56,784 bases of DNA from Bacteroidales bacterium (GCA_900766975.1 CAAFXO010000037.1:1-56784), one strand, 5' to 3'. Shown: positions 8,761-17,746, counted from the first letter of the stretch. The notes: a model not told the origin generated them from the sequence alone. Translations and numbers: made by a program.

Positions 8761-9447
8761 CTATTTCCTATCTCTCAGAAGTGCTTCGGCGCGGGCGAAG
8801 TCTTCCGGATTGGTCACCTTGATGTTGGTGGTCTCGCCGTCGAATATCTTCACATCGATTCCCAAGGCATCGATGCGTGAGGCGTCGTCGGTAAATTCCG
8901 GTCGCTCTTCCAGCCGATATGCGGCATGGAGGATATCGCCTCGTGCCACTTGCGGCGTCTGCACCGCCACATATTCGCTGCGATTCACACTCTTCGAACC
9001 GGAGCCATCGAGATGTCGCAACGTGTCAGTGACCGGACACCCCGGCACTGCTACTCCTTCGCGTGATGCCAGCTCCCACCCTTTCCTGATCATATCGACA
9101 CTCACCACCGGACGTGCCGCATCATGTACGGCTATCAGCACTTCGGCGCTGTCCGGTATCGTGGATATGCCATTCTTCACCGATTCGCCTCGGGTCGATC
9201 CTCCCTCTGCGATCCGCAAAGGAATGTCCGACACCTCCCGGGGGAGTATCGCCCGATTGTGATTGAATTGCTCTATATAATCGGGGTGTACCACCACCAC
9301 AATCTCCGTCTCCGGATCTTCCTGATGGAAGGCTACGATGCTATGCCAAATGATAGGAATGCCCAGCAGTTTGATATACTGCTTGGGCATTTCTGTTCCG
9401 GCGCGATGACCCATGCCACCCGCCATGATGAGGGCATATTTCTTCAT
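8761..9447 (-). CDS. ispD: 2-C-methyl-D-erythritol 4-phosphate cytidylyltransferase
   Basis: A 228-residue enzyme that joins CTP and methylerythritol phosphate in the MEP route to isoprenoids. The CTP-binding loop is AGGMGHRAGTEMPKQYIKL (residues 9-27). VAVHDAARP appears as IAVHDAARPVVS (105-116), and QTPQVARGDIL and TDDASRIDALGIDVKIFDGE close the active site. All are standard for IspD. The usual loop is GxGxRMG; here it is GMGHRAG, a mild change. The gene lies 12 bases after fabG and 5 bases before the longest recG frame, so it is translated within one operon. Confidence 0.95.
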   Translation of the reverse strand: MKKYALIMAGGMGHRAGTEMPKQYIKLLGIPIIWHSIVAFHQEDPETEIVVVVHPDYIEQFNHNRAILPREVSDIPLRIAEGGSTRGESVKNGISTIPDSAEVLIAVHDAARPVVSVDMIRKGWELASREGVAVPGCPVTDTLRHLDGSGSKSVNRSEYVAVQTPQVARGDILHAAYRLEERPEFTDDASRIDALGIDVKIFDGETTNIKVTNPEDFARAEALLRDRK

Positions 9448-9459
9448 CCCTAATGATGA

Positions 9460-10206
9460 TTACATATTCATACCACCATCCACCTGGATCACCTGACCTG
9501 TCACATAGCTTGACATGTCTGATGCAAGGAAGGTAGCTACGTTGGCGATATCTGCCACCTGTCCGCCACGACGCAAGGGTATCTTCTGGCACCACTCGGC
9601 GCGTACCTCGTCGGGAAGTGCTGCTGTCATCGCTGTCTCGATGAAGCCGGGAGCAATGGCGTTGGCACGGATGCCGCGTGAGCCTACCTCCTGGGCGATG
9701 CTCTTAGCCAAGGCAATTAGACCTGCCTTGGATGCTGCATAGTTCGACTGGCCTGCATTGCCATGTACTCCTACCACTGACGCCATGTTGATGATTGATC
9801 CGGATTTCTGTCTTACCATGATAGGCAGAATAGCGTGGATATAGTTGAACGCCGATTTCAAGTTCACTGCTATCACCGCATCCCATTGCTGCTCTGTCAT
9901 GCGTAGCATCAAGCCATCTTTGGTGATACCGGCATTGTTTACCAAGATGTCGATGTGGCCGAATTCCTCTTTGATCGCCTTTACCACATCTTCTGTTGCG
10001 GCAAAGTCGGCTGCATTCGATGCATACCCTTTGCATTTTACTCCATAGGCGGCAATCTCTTCTTCGGTCTTCTTGCCATTCTCATCTATTACAAGGTCGG
10101 TGAATGCGATGTCGCATCCCTCAGATGCAAATTTCAACGCAATCTCTTTACCGATCCCTCTGGCTGCACCTGTTACGACAGCCACTTTCCCTTCAAGCAT
10201 TTTCAT
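9460..10206 (-). CDS. fabG: 3-oxoacyl-ACP reductase
   Basis: A 248-residue short-chain dehydrogenase/reductase of the FabG type, reducing 3-oxoacyl-ACP with NADPH in fatty acid elongation. The Rossmann motif is TGAARGIGKEIA (12-23), NNAG follows near residue 90, and the catalytic Ser-Tyr-Lys set is in MASVVGVHGNAGQSNYAASKAG. IAPGFIETAMT and the C-terminal VTGQVIQVDGGMNM are typical FabG. The ATG at 10200 is an alternative start two codons in. It lies 44 bases after the tetR gene and leads directly into ispD. Confidence 0.93.
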   Translation of the reverse strand: MKMLEGKVAVVTGAARGIGKEIALKFASEGCDIAFTDLVIDENGKKTEEEIAAYGVKCKGYASNAADFAATEDVVKAIKEEFGHIDILVNNAGITKDGLMLRMTEQQWDAVIAVNLKSAFNYIHAILPIMVRQKSGSIINMASVVGVHGNAGQSNYAASKAGLIALAKSIAQEVGSRGIRANAIAPGFIETAMTAALPDEVRAEWCQKIPLRRGGQVADIANVATFLASDMSSYVTGQVIQVDGGMNM

Positions 10207-10250
10207 ATTGTTGAGCTTTATTGTTTTGTTGTTCGTTTATTCTGCTTTAT

Positions 10251-10847
10251 CTATATATCTTTGTCGCGTACGCGGATGCCGTTGAGCACCAAGTCTGCGA
10301 TCATGCGTGCCATATCCTGCTTGTCGATACCATATTCGGTGAAACTGTTCCGGATGTAGGGAACATCGAATCCATTGATGGAGTTGGTGATGATGATAGC
10401 CCATTCCTTGATGTTCGGTATGTCGAAGACTCCCAGCACCACCCCCTCGTGCAGAATATGCATCAGCATCTTGATCTCTTTCTTAGAAATCACCGACCGA
10501 GCGCGATCCACTTTGCGCACATCCCGGAAGAAGCCTGCCCTTAGCGAACCGTTACGCGACACGATCTGTCGCATCGTCTCCATGCGCGTCGCCACATATT
10601 CCCGAAGTTTCTGCTCCGGAGATACCGACTTCGTTACGATCGAGTTGAGATTCTGTAGCAGATCGTCACTCTCGCTCTCGATTACGGCATTGAAGATCTC
10701 GCGCTTGCTCTTGAAATAGGTGTAGATGGTGCGCCGACCCTTGTCCGAGGCTGTCGCTATATCGTTCATAGTCGTATTCTCAACCCCCTTCCTTGCGAAT
10801 AGAGATCGAGCCACTTCTATAAATCTGTCTCTTGTCTTTTTTACCAT
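10251..10847 (-). CDS. TetR-family transcriptional regulator
   Basis: A 198-residue TetR-type repressor. The N-terminal helix-turn-helix spans about residues 8-52 (FIEVARSLFARKGVENTTMN, then KGRRTIYTYFKSKREIFNAV). The remaining three quarters are helical and presumably bind a ligand and form the dimer; the ligand is not predictable. It is the first gene of tetR-fabG-ispD-recG, so it may control its own operon, perhaps sensing an acyl derivative; this is inference from position. A -7 box lies 44 bases upstream, back-to-back with the tRNA-Leu promoter. Confidence 0.85.
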   Translation of the reverse strand: MVKKTRDRFIEVARSLFARKGVENTTMNDIATASDKGRRTIYTYFKSKREIFNAVIESESDDLLQNLNSIVTKSVSPEQKLREYVATRMETMRQIVSRNGSLRAGFFRDVRKVDRARSVISKKEIKMLMHILHEGVVLGVFDIPNIKEWAIIITNSINGFDVPYIRNSFTEYGIDKQDMARMIADLVLNGIRVRDKDI

Positions 10848-10890
10848 CTATTTTTTTTCGTTTATCTTCACGCATGCACATAGAACGCTA

Positions 10891-10898
10891 CAAAGTTA
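10891..10898 (-). promoter_or_regulatory. -7 element for the tetR-fabG-ispD-recG operon
   Basis: TAACTTTG on the minus strand, a full match to TAnnTTTG. The -33 position is only T-rich, so the match is partial. Confidence 0.55.
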
Positions 10899-10906
10899 GC
10901 AATTTT

Positions 10907-10938
10907 TTTGCACTTTAGAAAATTTTTATCTAACTTTG
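10907..10938 (+). promoter_or_regulatory. Bacteroidota promoter for tRNA-Leu
   Basis: TTTG (10907-10910), 20 bases, TAACTTTG (10931-10938), ending 10 bases before the tRNA. A textbook match. Confidence 0.8.
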
Positions 10939-10948
10939 CACTCGTTAT

Positions 10949-11030
10949 GCGCACGTGGCGTAATTGGTAGCCGCGCTAGACTTAGGATCTAGTGTCTTCC
11001 GACGTGAAGGTTCGAGTCCTTTCGTGCGCA
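10949..11030 (+). tRNA. tRNA-Leu (TAG)
   Basis: A class II tRNA of 82 bases with a long variable arm. The acceptor stem GCGCACG pairs fully with CGTGCGC, the anticodon loop is CTTAGGA (anticodon TAG), and the T arm is GAAGG-TTCGAGT-CCTTT. Discriminator A is followed by CCG, so the CCA end is not fully encoded. It has its own promoter and a strong terminator at 11039-11080. Confidence 0.93.
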
Positions 11031-11038
11031 CCGGCTGT

Positions 11039-11080
11039 AAAGAAGAACGCATCAGTAGAAACACTGATGCGTTCTTCTTT
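11039..11080. terminator. bidirectional terminator between tRNA-Leu and the acyl ligase gene
   Basis: An 18 bp stem (11039-11056 with 11063-11080) and 6-base loop. T runs on both strands let it serve the plus-strand tRNA and the minus-strand ligase gene. Confidence 0.85.
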
Positions 11081-11083
11081 TTG

Positions 11084-12742
11084 TTATGGCTGGTAGAGGA
11101 AGCGCTTGATCGATCGCTTCGGGGTCTTCTCAAACTCTACATCCATCAGCTTGTAGCGCCTTACTTGGCTGTAGGCGGGAAGCATCTCGTTAAGCGTCTT
11201 CATGTTTTCTTGCATGATCTTGTCTAAGTCGGGCATGTCGAGATTCTGACTCGTGGCTGCATCAAAGTCGGGATGAATCAGTGCCACCAATATGCCATTC
11301 TCGTCGATAATCAGTGATTCGTTGACGTAGGGGAGGATGTTCAGCTTCTGTTCGATCTCTTCGGGATAGATGTTCTGTCCCGAGGGTCCCAAGATCATCG
11401 TCTTGGAGCGCCCGGAGATGTAGATGAAGCCATCTTCGTCGATCACTCCCATATCGCCGGTGTTCATCCATTCGCTCCCCTCCGGCAGTACTTCGGCTGT
11501 GGCTTTGTCATTCTTGAAGTATCCCATCATCACGTTGCGGCCTCTCACCATTATATTACCCGGGATGCGGTGCGGGTCGGGGGAGTCGATCTTCACCTCC
11601 ATGCGATCCACCACCTGTCCCACCGAACGTGCCTTCGACGTAGCTGACGGCGTGAAGGAGATCAGCGGACCACATTCGGTCATGCCATACCCTACGGTCA
11701 CCGGGAAGCCGATGCGATAGAGGAATTGCTCTACATCCGGATTCAACGGAGCTCCGCCGACGATGATCTCTTGGATCTGACCGCCGAATGCCGTCACAAG
11801 TTTCGCCTTGATCTTCGAGAGTAGTTTGTCGTCGAGATAGGGCACTTTGAGCATTATCTTCATCAGTGGCTTCTCCAAGAGCGGGAAGACATTATTGCGG
11901 ATGATCTTCTCCAAAATCAAGGGCACTGTGATGATCAGCAAGGGCTTAACCTCGGCGAAGGCTTTCAAGATAACCTTCGGCGACGGCAGTCGTGTCAGAA
12001 AGTGGAGATGACACCCGCGGCAGAAGGGATGGAGCATATCGATAGTCAGACCATACATGTGAGCCAAGGGTAGCATGTTGACCAACCCCGAACCGGGCAC
12101 GATCTGATGCAATTTATCAAGACAGAACTGTACGTTGCTCCAGAAGCTGCCGTAGGGCAACATCACTCCCTTCGACATTCCCGTGCTCCCCGACGTGTAG
12201 TTGATCACCGCCAATTCATCCGGATTGTCTTCGTAGAATTTGATGTCTTTCGGCTCGAAACTGTAGGGATATCGCTCTCCGAAGTATTTGTTCAGATGAT
12301 TGCGCACCTCCACAAGTCGATCTCTACGAGAGAAGGGCATGCCAAGCTCGGAGATGTAGATGGCAGCTGAGAGATGAGGCATAACAGTCTCGTCAAGGTC
12401 CTCCCAGATGGCAGCATCGACGAAGAGCAGTTTCGATCCGCTGTGATTCACCAAGTGATGGATCATATCGGCCTTAAATTCGCTAAGTATAGGCACTGCC
12501 ACAATTCCCGATGTCAGGCACGCCAAGAAGACCGTTGCCCAGTTCGAGGAGTTCTTGCCGCAGATAGCCACTCTATCTCCGCGCTCCAATCCCGCTGCCT
12601 CGAAGATGATGTGTAGCTTCGCTATCATCTCCGCTACGTCGCGATATTGGTAGTTGACACCTCCCATATCGGAGAGTGCCATCCGATTCCAATTGCTTAT
12701 TATCGAGTCTTTGATCAGCTTATTGAGTGATTTTTCTCCCAT
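11084..12742 (-). CDS. AMP-binding long-chain acyl-CoA/acyl-ACP ligase
   Basis: A 552-residue member of the ANL (AMP-forming) family that activates a fatty acid to acyl-AMP and transfers it to CoA or a carrier. The P-loop-like motif INYTSGSTGMSKGVMLPYG is near residues 190-208, VGYGMTECGPLIS contains the A5 motif, and MNTGDMGVIDEDGFIYISGR is the A7 hinge region. The C-terminal small domain is shortened at the end (RSIKRFLYQP) but keeps a Lys where the adenylation lysine is expected (TPKRSIKRF). Substrate length is not predictable; proteins of this kind in Bacteroidota recycle free fatty acids to phospholipid. It starts 16 bases after the TlpA-like gene, so the two are probably co-transcribed. 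Confidence 0.88.
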   Translation of the reverse strand: MGEKSLNKLIKDSIISNWNRMALSDMGGVNYQYRDVAEMIAKLHIIFEAAGLERGDRVAICGKNSSNWATVFLACLTSGIVAVPILSEFKADMIHHLVNHSGSKLLFVDAAIWEDLDETVMPHLSAAIYISELGMPFSRRDRLVEVRNHLNKYFGERYPYSFEPKDIKFYEDNPDELAVINYTSGSTGMSKGVMLPYGSFWSNVQFCLDKLHQIVPGSGLVNMLPLAHMYGLTIDMLHPFCRGCHLHFLTRLPSPKVILKAFAEVKPLLIITVPLILEKIIRNNVFPLLEKPLMKIMLKVPYLDDKLLSKIKAKLVTAFGGQIQEIIVGGAPLNPDVEQFLYRIGFPVTVGYGMTECGPLISFTPSATSKARSVGQVVDRMEVKIDSPDPHRIPGNIMVRGRNVMMGYFKNDKATAEVLPEGSEWMNTGDMGVIDEDGFIYISGRSKTMILGPSGQNIYPEEIEQKLNILPYVNESLIIDENGILVALIHPDFDAATSQNLDMPDLDKIMQENMKTLNEMLPAYSQVRRYKLMDVEFEKTPKRSIKRFLYQP

Positions 12743-12758
12743 AGGTATGTAGATTTTG

Positions 12759-13757
12759 TTAGTTGTTCGTGATTTGAGACAATCGTTCGTAGAGCTGCGT
12801 GGCGCTCTCCCCGCGACTCACTATCACACCCTCCGGATCGACCAAGATATGATGAGGAATGCCGGTAAAACCATAGATGTTATATGGCAATCGCCCCGTG
12901 TTATAGAGCACCGGCCATCCGATCTCTTGCTTCTTCACCATGGCGCGTGTGTCGTTGGGTATGTCGCGAACTGCCACTCCGATTATCTCTACTTTATCTC
13001 CTAAGTCCGACCTGAGTCGCTTCAGCTCGGGTATTTCTTTTATGCAGTAGGGACACCAACTTGCCCAGAAGTCGATGACCGTGTATTTCCCTTTTACCAT
13101 CAGCTGCGACAGCTTCAGAGCATGCCCTCGCGAGTCTTCTCCCTCGAAGTCGATATATTTCACTCCCGGTGAGGTGGCAAGCCGATGCTTCGCCATCTTC
13201 TCATACATCTTCACTCGGCGGGAGTCTCTGAACTCCGCAGAGGCTTTGCTCAGCATGCTGTCGATGCTCGCCGGCTCGGCAAATTTCATCCATTCCACGC
13301 CGAAGTATGCCCCGATCGGATTGTCAAGATTGGAATTATATTGCTTCTCGGCAAACTCGATATAGGCATTCATGTCGTCGGTGTCTTCGATGCTGTCAAG
13401 TTGACTCATCAATCCTGCCAAACGATCGTTCATCGGCGTGCCGGTGATGTAACTCGAACTGTCGTTCATCACAGCCTCCCCCTCTTCGGCTATGTAGTAG
13501 GCTCGGGTGCGTCCATCCACCACCACCTGTATGAAGACCGGAAAACGCAGTGAGTCTCCTTCTCTCGTCTCGATCACGGCTACTCCATCTCTTACCATCG
13601 AGGTGGCGACTACAGTCGAGTCCATATAACTGATCAGCTCCACCTGCTTGCCGTCATATCGCGAGGGCAACCGAAGCTCAAGTTTCGCTCTTCGCTGACA
13701 GGATGTCAGCGCTGTTATCACTGTTATTATCGTTATAAGGATCGTCTGTAGTCTCAT
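12759..13757 (-). CDS. TlpA-like thioredoxin-fold lipoprotein
   Basis: A 332-residue exported protein. The N-terminal hydrophobic segment ends in the lipobox LTSC (residue 20), so it is a lipoprotein. A divergent N-terminal half (the DUF4369-like region often found in Bacteroidota TlpA proteins) is followed by a thioredoxin fold with FWASWCPYCIKEIPELK; CPYC is the redox motif. The conserved cis-Pro block is GIPHHILVDPEGVI. Such proteins work as envelope thiol-disulfide oxidoreductases or cytochrome-c maturation thioredoxins; the partner here is unknown. It sits between a cysteine desulfidase family gene and the acyl ligase, all on the minus strand with short gaps. Confidence 0.88.
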   Translation of the reverse strand: MRLQTILITIITVITALTSCQRRAKLELRLPSRYDGKQVELISYMDSTVVATSMVRDGVAVIETREGDSLRFPVFIQVVVDGRTRAYYIAEEGEAVMNDSSSYITGTPMNDRLAGLMSQLDSIEDTDDMNAYIEFAEKQYNSNLDNPIGAYFGVEWMKFAEPASIDSMLSKASAEFRDSRRVKMYEKMAKHRLATSPGVKYIDFEGEDSRGHALKLSQLMVKGKYTVIDFWASWCPYCIKEIPELKRLRSDLGDKVEIIGVAVRDIPNDTRAMVKKQEIGWPVLYNTGRLPYNIYGFTGIPHHILVDPEGVIVSRGESATQLYERLSQITNN

Positions 13758-13804
13758 ATTATTTCGATTTTTTTTGGTTGGTCAAATTCTTCAGCACTTG
13801 CTGA

Positions 13805-15082
13805 TTATTTGTTGGTCATAATCTTCAGTACATGCCGGTCGGTCTCGGTCATCGCTTCGCGTCCGATAGATGTCAAGTTGTGGACCGTACGGTCGATGTC
13901 GTCGCAGATGATACCCTCTTGCGAGGAGACGCATTTGCCGCTCATTGCCAGCATCGCCGACATCATCGCCGTCGATACTCCCGAGGTAATCTTCATGGCG
14001 CACGAGGGCTTCGCTCCGTCGCATATCATGCCGGTGAGGTTTGCCACCATATTCTTGATTGCCGCGCAGATCTCTTCGAAGCCGCCACCCATCAGCATCA
14101 CCAATCCTGCCGATGCACCGGTCGATGCCACAACACAGCCGCAGAGCGCCGAGAGTCTCCCCAAGCTCTGCTTGATATAGATGCTGGTAAGACTGCTCAA
14201 GGTCAATGCACGTATCAACTGCTCTTCCGTGGCGTTGATATCTTCGGCATAACACATCACCGGAAGTGTGCAGGTGATACCCTGATTGCCACTACCGGAG
14301 TTCGACATCACTGCCACCTGGGCGCCTCCCATGCGAGCATCACATGCCGCTGAGGTCATCGCCAGAATGTGCCTTATCGGAGTGTCTCCGAAGAGTCGAA
14401 TTCCATGCTCTTTGATCACTTTGCCCAGTCCATGACCATAGTCCTCTTTAAGTCCCAATCGTGCCGCATCGCGATTCATGATGCCCGCCTCGAGCATGAA
14501 GCGTATCTTATCAAGTGGGGTAGTGGTGGCAAATTCATAGACCATCGATTCGGTCAGCTCGATATCCTCTTCGTCACAGCTTTCGGTCGTCTCGCCGCTC
14601 TGCTCCAACAGCACCTCGTCATTGCGCGAAAGATAGATGAAGTTGGTGTGCGATCCGGAGATTATCGCCTTGGCGCGGTCGTCGCCTCCCTTCATATCCA
14701 CCTCGATATAGAGATTGCTCGGCGGATTCTGATGATGCGAGATCTTGATGCGATTTTCCGCGATATATTGTTTCCCTGCCTCCAGCGCTTCGGCATTTAC
14801 GTCGCGCAGCACTTCAAGCCCATATTCCGACTTGCCGACCAGAGCACCCAGCGCCACGGCGATCGGCAGTCCGATCATCCCGGTCCCCGGGATGCCGACT
14901 CCCATCGCATTCTTGATCATGTTGCCGCTGAGACGAAGCTCAATCGCCTCGGGGCGTCTGCCAAGTGTCTCGGTCGCTTTGGCTACACATAGTGCCACTG
15001 CCACAGGCTCTGTACATCCTATTGCCGGCACAACTTCGCGGTGGATCAGTCTGATGATTCTTTCGATTTTATTTGTGTCCAT
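13805..15082 (-). CDS. UPF0597/YhaM family protein, probable L-cysteine desulfidase
   Basis: A 425-residue protein of the serine dehydratase alpha-chain-like family that includes E. coli YhaM (CyuA) and archaeal L-cysteine desulfidase, which split cysteine to pyruvate, ammonia and sulfide using an Fe-S cluster. Conserved cysteines appear in AIGCTEPVAVALCVAKATE (residues 21-39), TSAACDARMGGAQVAVMSNS, QGITCTLPVMCYAED and CDGAKPSCAMKITSG. Substrate assignment comes from the family; L-serine is the alternative. It lies 84 bases after tdk and 47 bases before the TlpA-like gene, a possible operon. Confidence 0.85.
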   Translation of the reverse strand: MDTNKIERIIRLIHREVVPAIGCTEPVAVALCVAKATETLGRRPEAIELRLSGNMIKNAMGVGIPGTGMIGLPIAVALGALVGKSEYGLEVLRDVNAEALEAGKQYIAENRIKISHHQNPPSNLYIEVDMKGGDDRAKAIISGSHTNFIYLSRNDEVLLEQSGETTESCDEEDIELTESMVYEFATTTPLDKIRFMLEAGIMNRDAARLGLKEDYGHGLGKVIKEHGIRLFGDTPIRHILAMTSAACDARMGGAQVAVMSNSGSGNQGITCTLPVMCYAEDINATEEQLIRALTLSSLTSIYIKQSLGRLSALCGCVVASTGASAGLVMLMGGGFEEICAAIKNMVANLTGMICDGAKPSCAMKITSGVSTAMMSAMLAMSGKCVSSQEGIICDDIDRTVHNLTSIGREAMTETDRHVLKIMTNK

Positions 15083-15165
15083 GGTATTGTTTTGATGTTG
15101 AATGGTATTGATTGATATGGATTAATGGATTGTCTTATTCGTTTTACATCCCTCTTTGGCTCTGA

Positions 15166-15786
15166 TCATATCGGTAGCTTTCCCTTGCTGCTCTGCTCGA
15201 TGCGCTTGTTGCGCCAGCATTTGCGGCATACTGCTATATAGCGGTCGTTGCCTCCGATCTCCACCACCTCTCCTTCGGTGATGATCTCGCCCAGAGAGTT
15301 CACCCTCGCATTGACGATCGTCTTGCGCCCGCAGGTGCAGGTCGATTTGATCTCGTCGATAGTGTCTGCCACCTCCAAGAGGCGCTTCGACCCCTCGAAG
15401 AGATGGGTGCGGAAGTCGGTACGTAGTCCGTAGCACACCACATTGATGCCATACTCATCGACCACTGCCGCCAATTGATCCACCTGCTCGGCGGAGAGAA
15501 ATTGTGCCTCGTCGATCAGCACCCACCCAGGCAAATCCCCATCGTCGCAGGGATGCTGTGAGATCTCTTCATACATGTTGGTCTCCGGATAGATCCATGA
15601 GCAGACTCGCTCTATCCCAATCCGCGATCTGATCACATTCTTCTTGTCTCTGGTATCTGTCACCGGCTTGAAACATCGATATGCCATCCCTCGCTCTTCA
15701 AAATTATATGCCGAAGTCAGCAACATTGCTGTCTTCGCTGAGCCCATAGTGCCATATCGAAAGTAGAGTTTACCGATTCGTCTCAT
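15166..15786 (-). CDS. tdk: thymidine kinase
   Basis: About 206 residues of the type II (TK1-like) family, phosphorylating thymidine for salvage. The P-loop is YGTMGSAKTAML, with Ala at the usual Gly-Lys step (GSAKT for GxGKS). DE of Walker B is in WVLIDEAQFL, YGLRTDFRTHLFEGS is the lasso region, and the zinc site is CTCGRK with CRKCW. The frame opens at a GTG (15807), but the ATG at 15786 has AAGGA six bases upstream and matches the family N-terminus, so it is used here. Confidence 0.93.
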   Translation of the reverse strand: MRRIGKLYFRYGTMGSAKTAMLLTSAYNFEERGMAYRCFKPVTDTRDKKNVIRSRIGIERVCSWIYPETNMYEEISQHPCDDGDLPGWVLIDEAQFLSAEQVDQLAAVVDEYGINVVCYGLRTDFRTHLFEGSKRLLEVADTIDEIKSTCTCGRKTIVNARVNSLGEIITEGEVVEIGGNDRYIAVCRKCWRNKRIEQSSKGKLPI

Positions 15787-15875
15787 GGTTGTCCTTAAGT
15801 TTAACACCGCGATCTGAGTGCGATTCCCGATGAGTCCGGCTCACCTGTTTCTCGTACGCTCCAAGATCAAATATG

Positions 15876-15907
15876 CGAATATAATGATTTATTTTCAACA
15901 ATACAAA
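15876..15907 (-). promoter_or_regulatory. probable promoter for tdk
   Basis: Minus strand TTTG (15907-15904), 20 bases, TATATTCG (15883-15876), one base from TAnnTTTG. The predicted start is near 15870, about 85 bases before the tdk ATG. Confidence 0.5.
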
Positions 15908-15917
15908 TATTACCCCC

Positions 15918-15997
15918 AATTCATTCCCTATCTCCTAAATTCCCAATTCCTAATTCCCAATTCCTAATTCCTATCTCCTAATTCCTAATTCCTAATT
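15918..15997. repeat. 7 bp tandem array (CCTAATT/CCCAATT) entering the end of nth
   Basis: Plus strand reads as repeated units of seven, mostly TTCCTAA or TTCCCAA, with a TATCTCC interruption. The array supplies the last codons and the TAG stop of nth (15985-15987). Confidence 0.85.
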
Positions 15998-16626
15998 TTA
16001 TTATAGCTCTTGCAGTAGTCGCGGATGGCACATTCCATACATTCCGGCTTGCGCGCCTTGCATACATATCTGCCATGCAAGATGAGCCAGTGATGAGCGC
16101 GTGCCACCAATTCTTCCGGGATATATTTCACCAAGGTCTTCTCCGTAGCCACAGGGTTGGGTGAGTCGTTGGTCAGCCCGATGCGGTTGCTCACCCTGAA
16201 TACATGAGTGTCTACTGCCATCGCCGATTTGTTCCACACCACGGAGAGCATCACGTTGGCTGTCTTTCTCCCTACCCCGGGCAGACGCATCAGCTTGTCG
16301 ATGTCGCAGGGAAGTTCGTCCCCATATTCTTCATGGATCATCCGTGCCGCCTTGATCAGTGCCTTCGCCTTGTTGTTGGGGAAGGTCACCGATTTGATAT
16401 AGCTATATACCTCTTCTTCGGTCGAGGCTGCCATATCTCCCGGCTCCGGATAGCGTTCATACAGCGCCGGGGTCACCATGTTGATACGCTTGTCTGTGCA
16501 TTGTGCCGACAAGATCACTGCCAATAATAAATGAAACGGAGTGTCGTAACACAACTCCGTTTTTGGATCGGGCATCATCTCTTGAAATATCGATATGACA
16601 CCCTCGTATCTCTGTTTGATAGTCAT
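15985..16626 (-). CDS. nth: endonuclease III (DNA glycosylase/AP lyase)
   Basis: A 213-residue base-excision repair enzyme that removes oxidised pyrimidines. The helix-hairpin-helix LMRLPGVGRKTANVML includes the catalytic Lys, the catalytic Asp is in MAVDTHVFRVSNRIGL, and the C-terminal 4Fe-4S ligands are C-x6-C-x2-C-x5-C (CKARKPECMECAIRDYC). Length is standard. It starts 58 bases after pheS on the same strand. The last residues (KIRN) are encoded by the 7 bp array, so the natural C-terminus has probably been altered by repeat growth. Confidence 0.95.
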   Translation of the reverse strand: MTIKQRYEGVISIFQEMMPDPKTELCYDTPFHLLLAVILSAQCTDKRINMVTPALYERYPEPGDMAASTEEEVYSYIKSVTFPNNKAKALIKAARMIHEEYGDELPCDIDKLMRLPGVGRKTANVMLSVVWNKSAMAVDTHVFRVSNRIGLTNDSPNPVATEKTLVKYIPEELVARAHHWLILHGRYVCKARKPECMECAIRDYCKSYNKIRN

Positions 16627-16684
16627 CTCACAGTCCGGTTTTTTAGTCCGATATCTTCCGAATCCGGTTCTATGCTCCTATTTA

Positions 16685-17710
16685 TCAGTGTGCTGCCTCG
16701 AATTCTTGCAGGAAGCGCAGATCGTTCTCGGAGAACATTCGCAGGTCTTTTACCTTATATTTCAGGTTGGTGATGCGCTCGATACCCATGCCGAATGCGT
16801 AGCCGGTATATACCTCCGGATCGATGCCGCATGCTTTCAAGACGTTGGGGTCGACCATGCCGCATCCCAAGATCTCTACCCAGCCTGTGCCCTTACAGAA
16901 GGCACATCCCTTGCCGCCGCAGATATCGCAGCTGATATCCATCTCTGCCGATGGCTCGGTGAAGGGGAAGTAGGAGGGACGCAGACGAATCTGTGTCTCA
17001 GGTCCGAACATCTGACGGGCAAAGCCCAACAATACCTGCTTCAGGTCGGCAAATGATACATTCTTGTCGATATAGAGTCCCTCCACCTGATGGAAGAAGC
17101 AGTGGGCGCGTGCCGAAATGGCTTCGTTGCGATATACGCGTCCGGGGCAGACGATGCGGATCGGGGGCTGAGTGTGCTCCATCACTCGCGATTGTACCGA
17201 CGAGGTGTGAGTGCGAAGCAAGATGTCTGCCGGATTGCGCGCGATGAAGAAGGTGTCTTGCATATCGCGTGCCGGATGATCGGGTGGAAAGTTCAAACTC
17301 CCGAATACATGCCAGTCATCTTCGATCTCCGGACCTTCGGCTATAGTGAACCCCATGCTCTCGAAGATGTGAAGCATCTCGTTCTTTACGATCGACAAGG
17401 GATGGCGTGTGCCAAGGGGGGTCGGCGTCGAGGTGCGAGTCAAGTCTATATCACCAAGTGTCGCATCTTCCGACACGGCAAACGATTCTTTGAGTTGATT
17501 GATCTTTTCGGTGGCATATTCCTTAAGCTCGTTGATCTTCTGTCCGATCTCGCGCTTCTTCTCTGCCGGTACGCTACGGAAGTCTGCCATCAACTGGGAG
17601 AGGGCTCCCTTCTTGCTGAGATATTTGATGCGCAGCTGTTCCACTTCCTCTACACAAGTAGCGCCTACTGCCGCTATTTCTTCTCTCAAGGCTTTGATCT
17701 TATCTAACAT
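16685..17710 (-). CDS. pheS: phenylalanyl-tRNA synthetase alpha subunit
   Basis: A 341-residue class II synthetase alpha chain. The N-terminal coiled-coil (residues 1-85) binds tRNA. The catalytic core has LLRTHTSSVQSRVMEH, motif 2 CPGRVYRNEAISARAHCFFHQVEGLY, and motif 3 GYAFGMGIERITNLKYKVKDLRMF. It pairs with PheT to charge tRNA-Phe; pheT is not in the window. A conserved TAAATTTG -7 box lies 29 bases upstream of the ATG. An insert with four cysteines (CDICGGKGCAFC) sits before motif 3 and may bind a metal; similar CxxC inserts are known in some PheS proteins. Confidence 0.97.
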   Translation of the reverse strand: MLDKIKALREEIAAVGATCVEEVEQLRIKYLSKKGALSQLMADFRSVPAEKKREIGQKINELKEYATEKINQLKESFAVSEDATLGDIDLTRTSTPTPLGTRHPLSIVKNEMLHIFESMGFTIAEGPEIEDDWHVFGSLNFPPDHPARDMQDTFFIARNPADILLRTHTSSVQSRVMEHTQPPIRIVCPGRVYRNEAISARAHCFFHQVEGLYIDKNVSFADLKQVLLGFARQMFGPETQIRLRPSYFPFTEPSAEMDISCDICGGKGCAFCKGTGWVEILGCGMVDPNVLKACGIDPEVYTGYAFGMGIERITNLKYKVKDLRMFSENDLRFLQEFEAAH

Positions 17711-17738
17711 ATATCTGCTTTTTTCATTTTTGTTCTCG

Positions 17739-17746
17739 CAAATTTA
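17739..17746 (-). promoter_or_regulatory. -7 element upstream of pheS
   Basis: TAAATTTG on the minus strand, matching TAnnTTTG. The -33 position reads TTTT, so only half the signal is good. Confidence 0.5.

Noticed and set aside
8132..9262. A 376-codon plus-strand frame across recG and ispD
   Set aside because: It crosses two clear minus-strand genes and has no recognisable domain.
15918..15997. Repeat array considered as CRISPR
   Set aside because: Units are 7 bp with no spacers and no cas genes.
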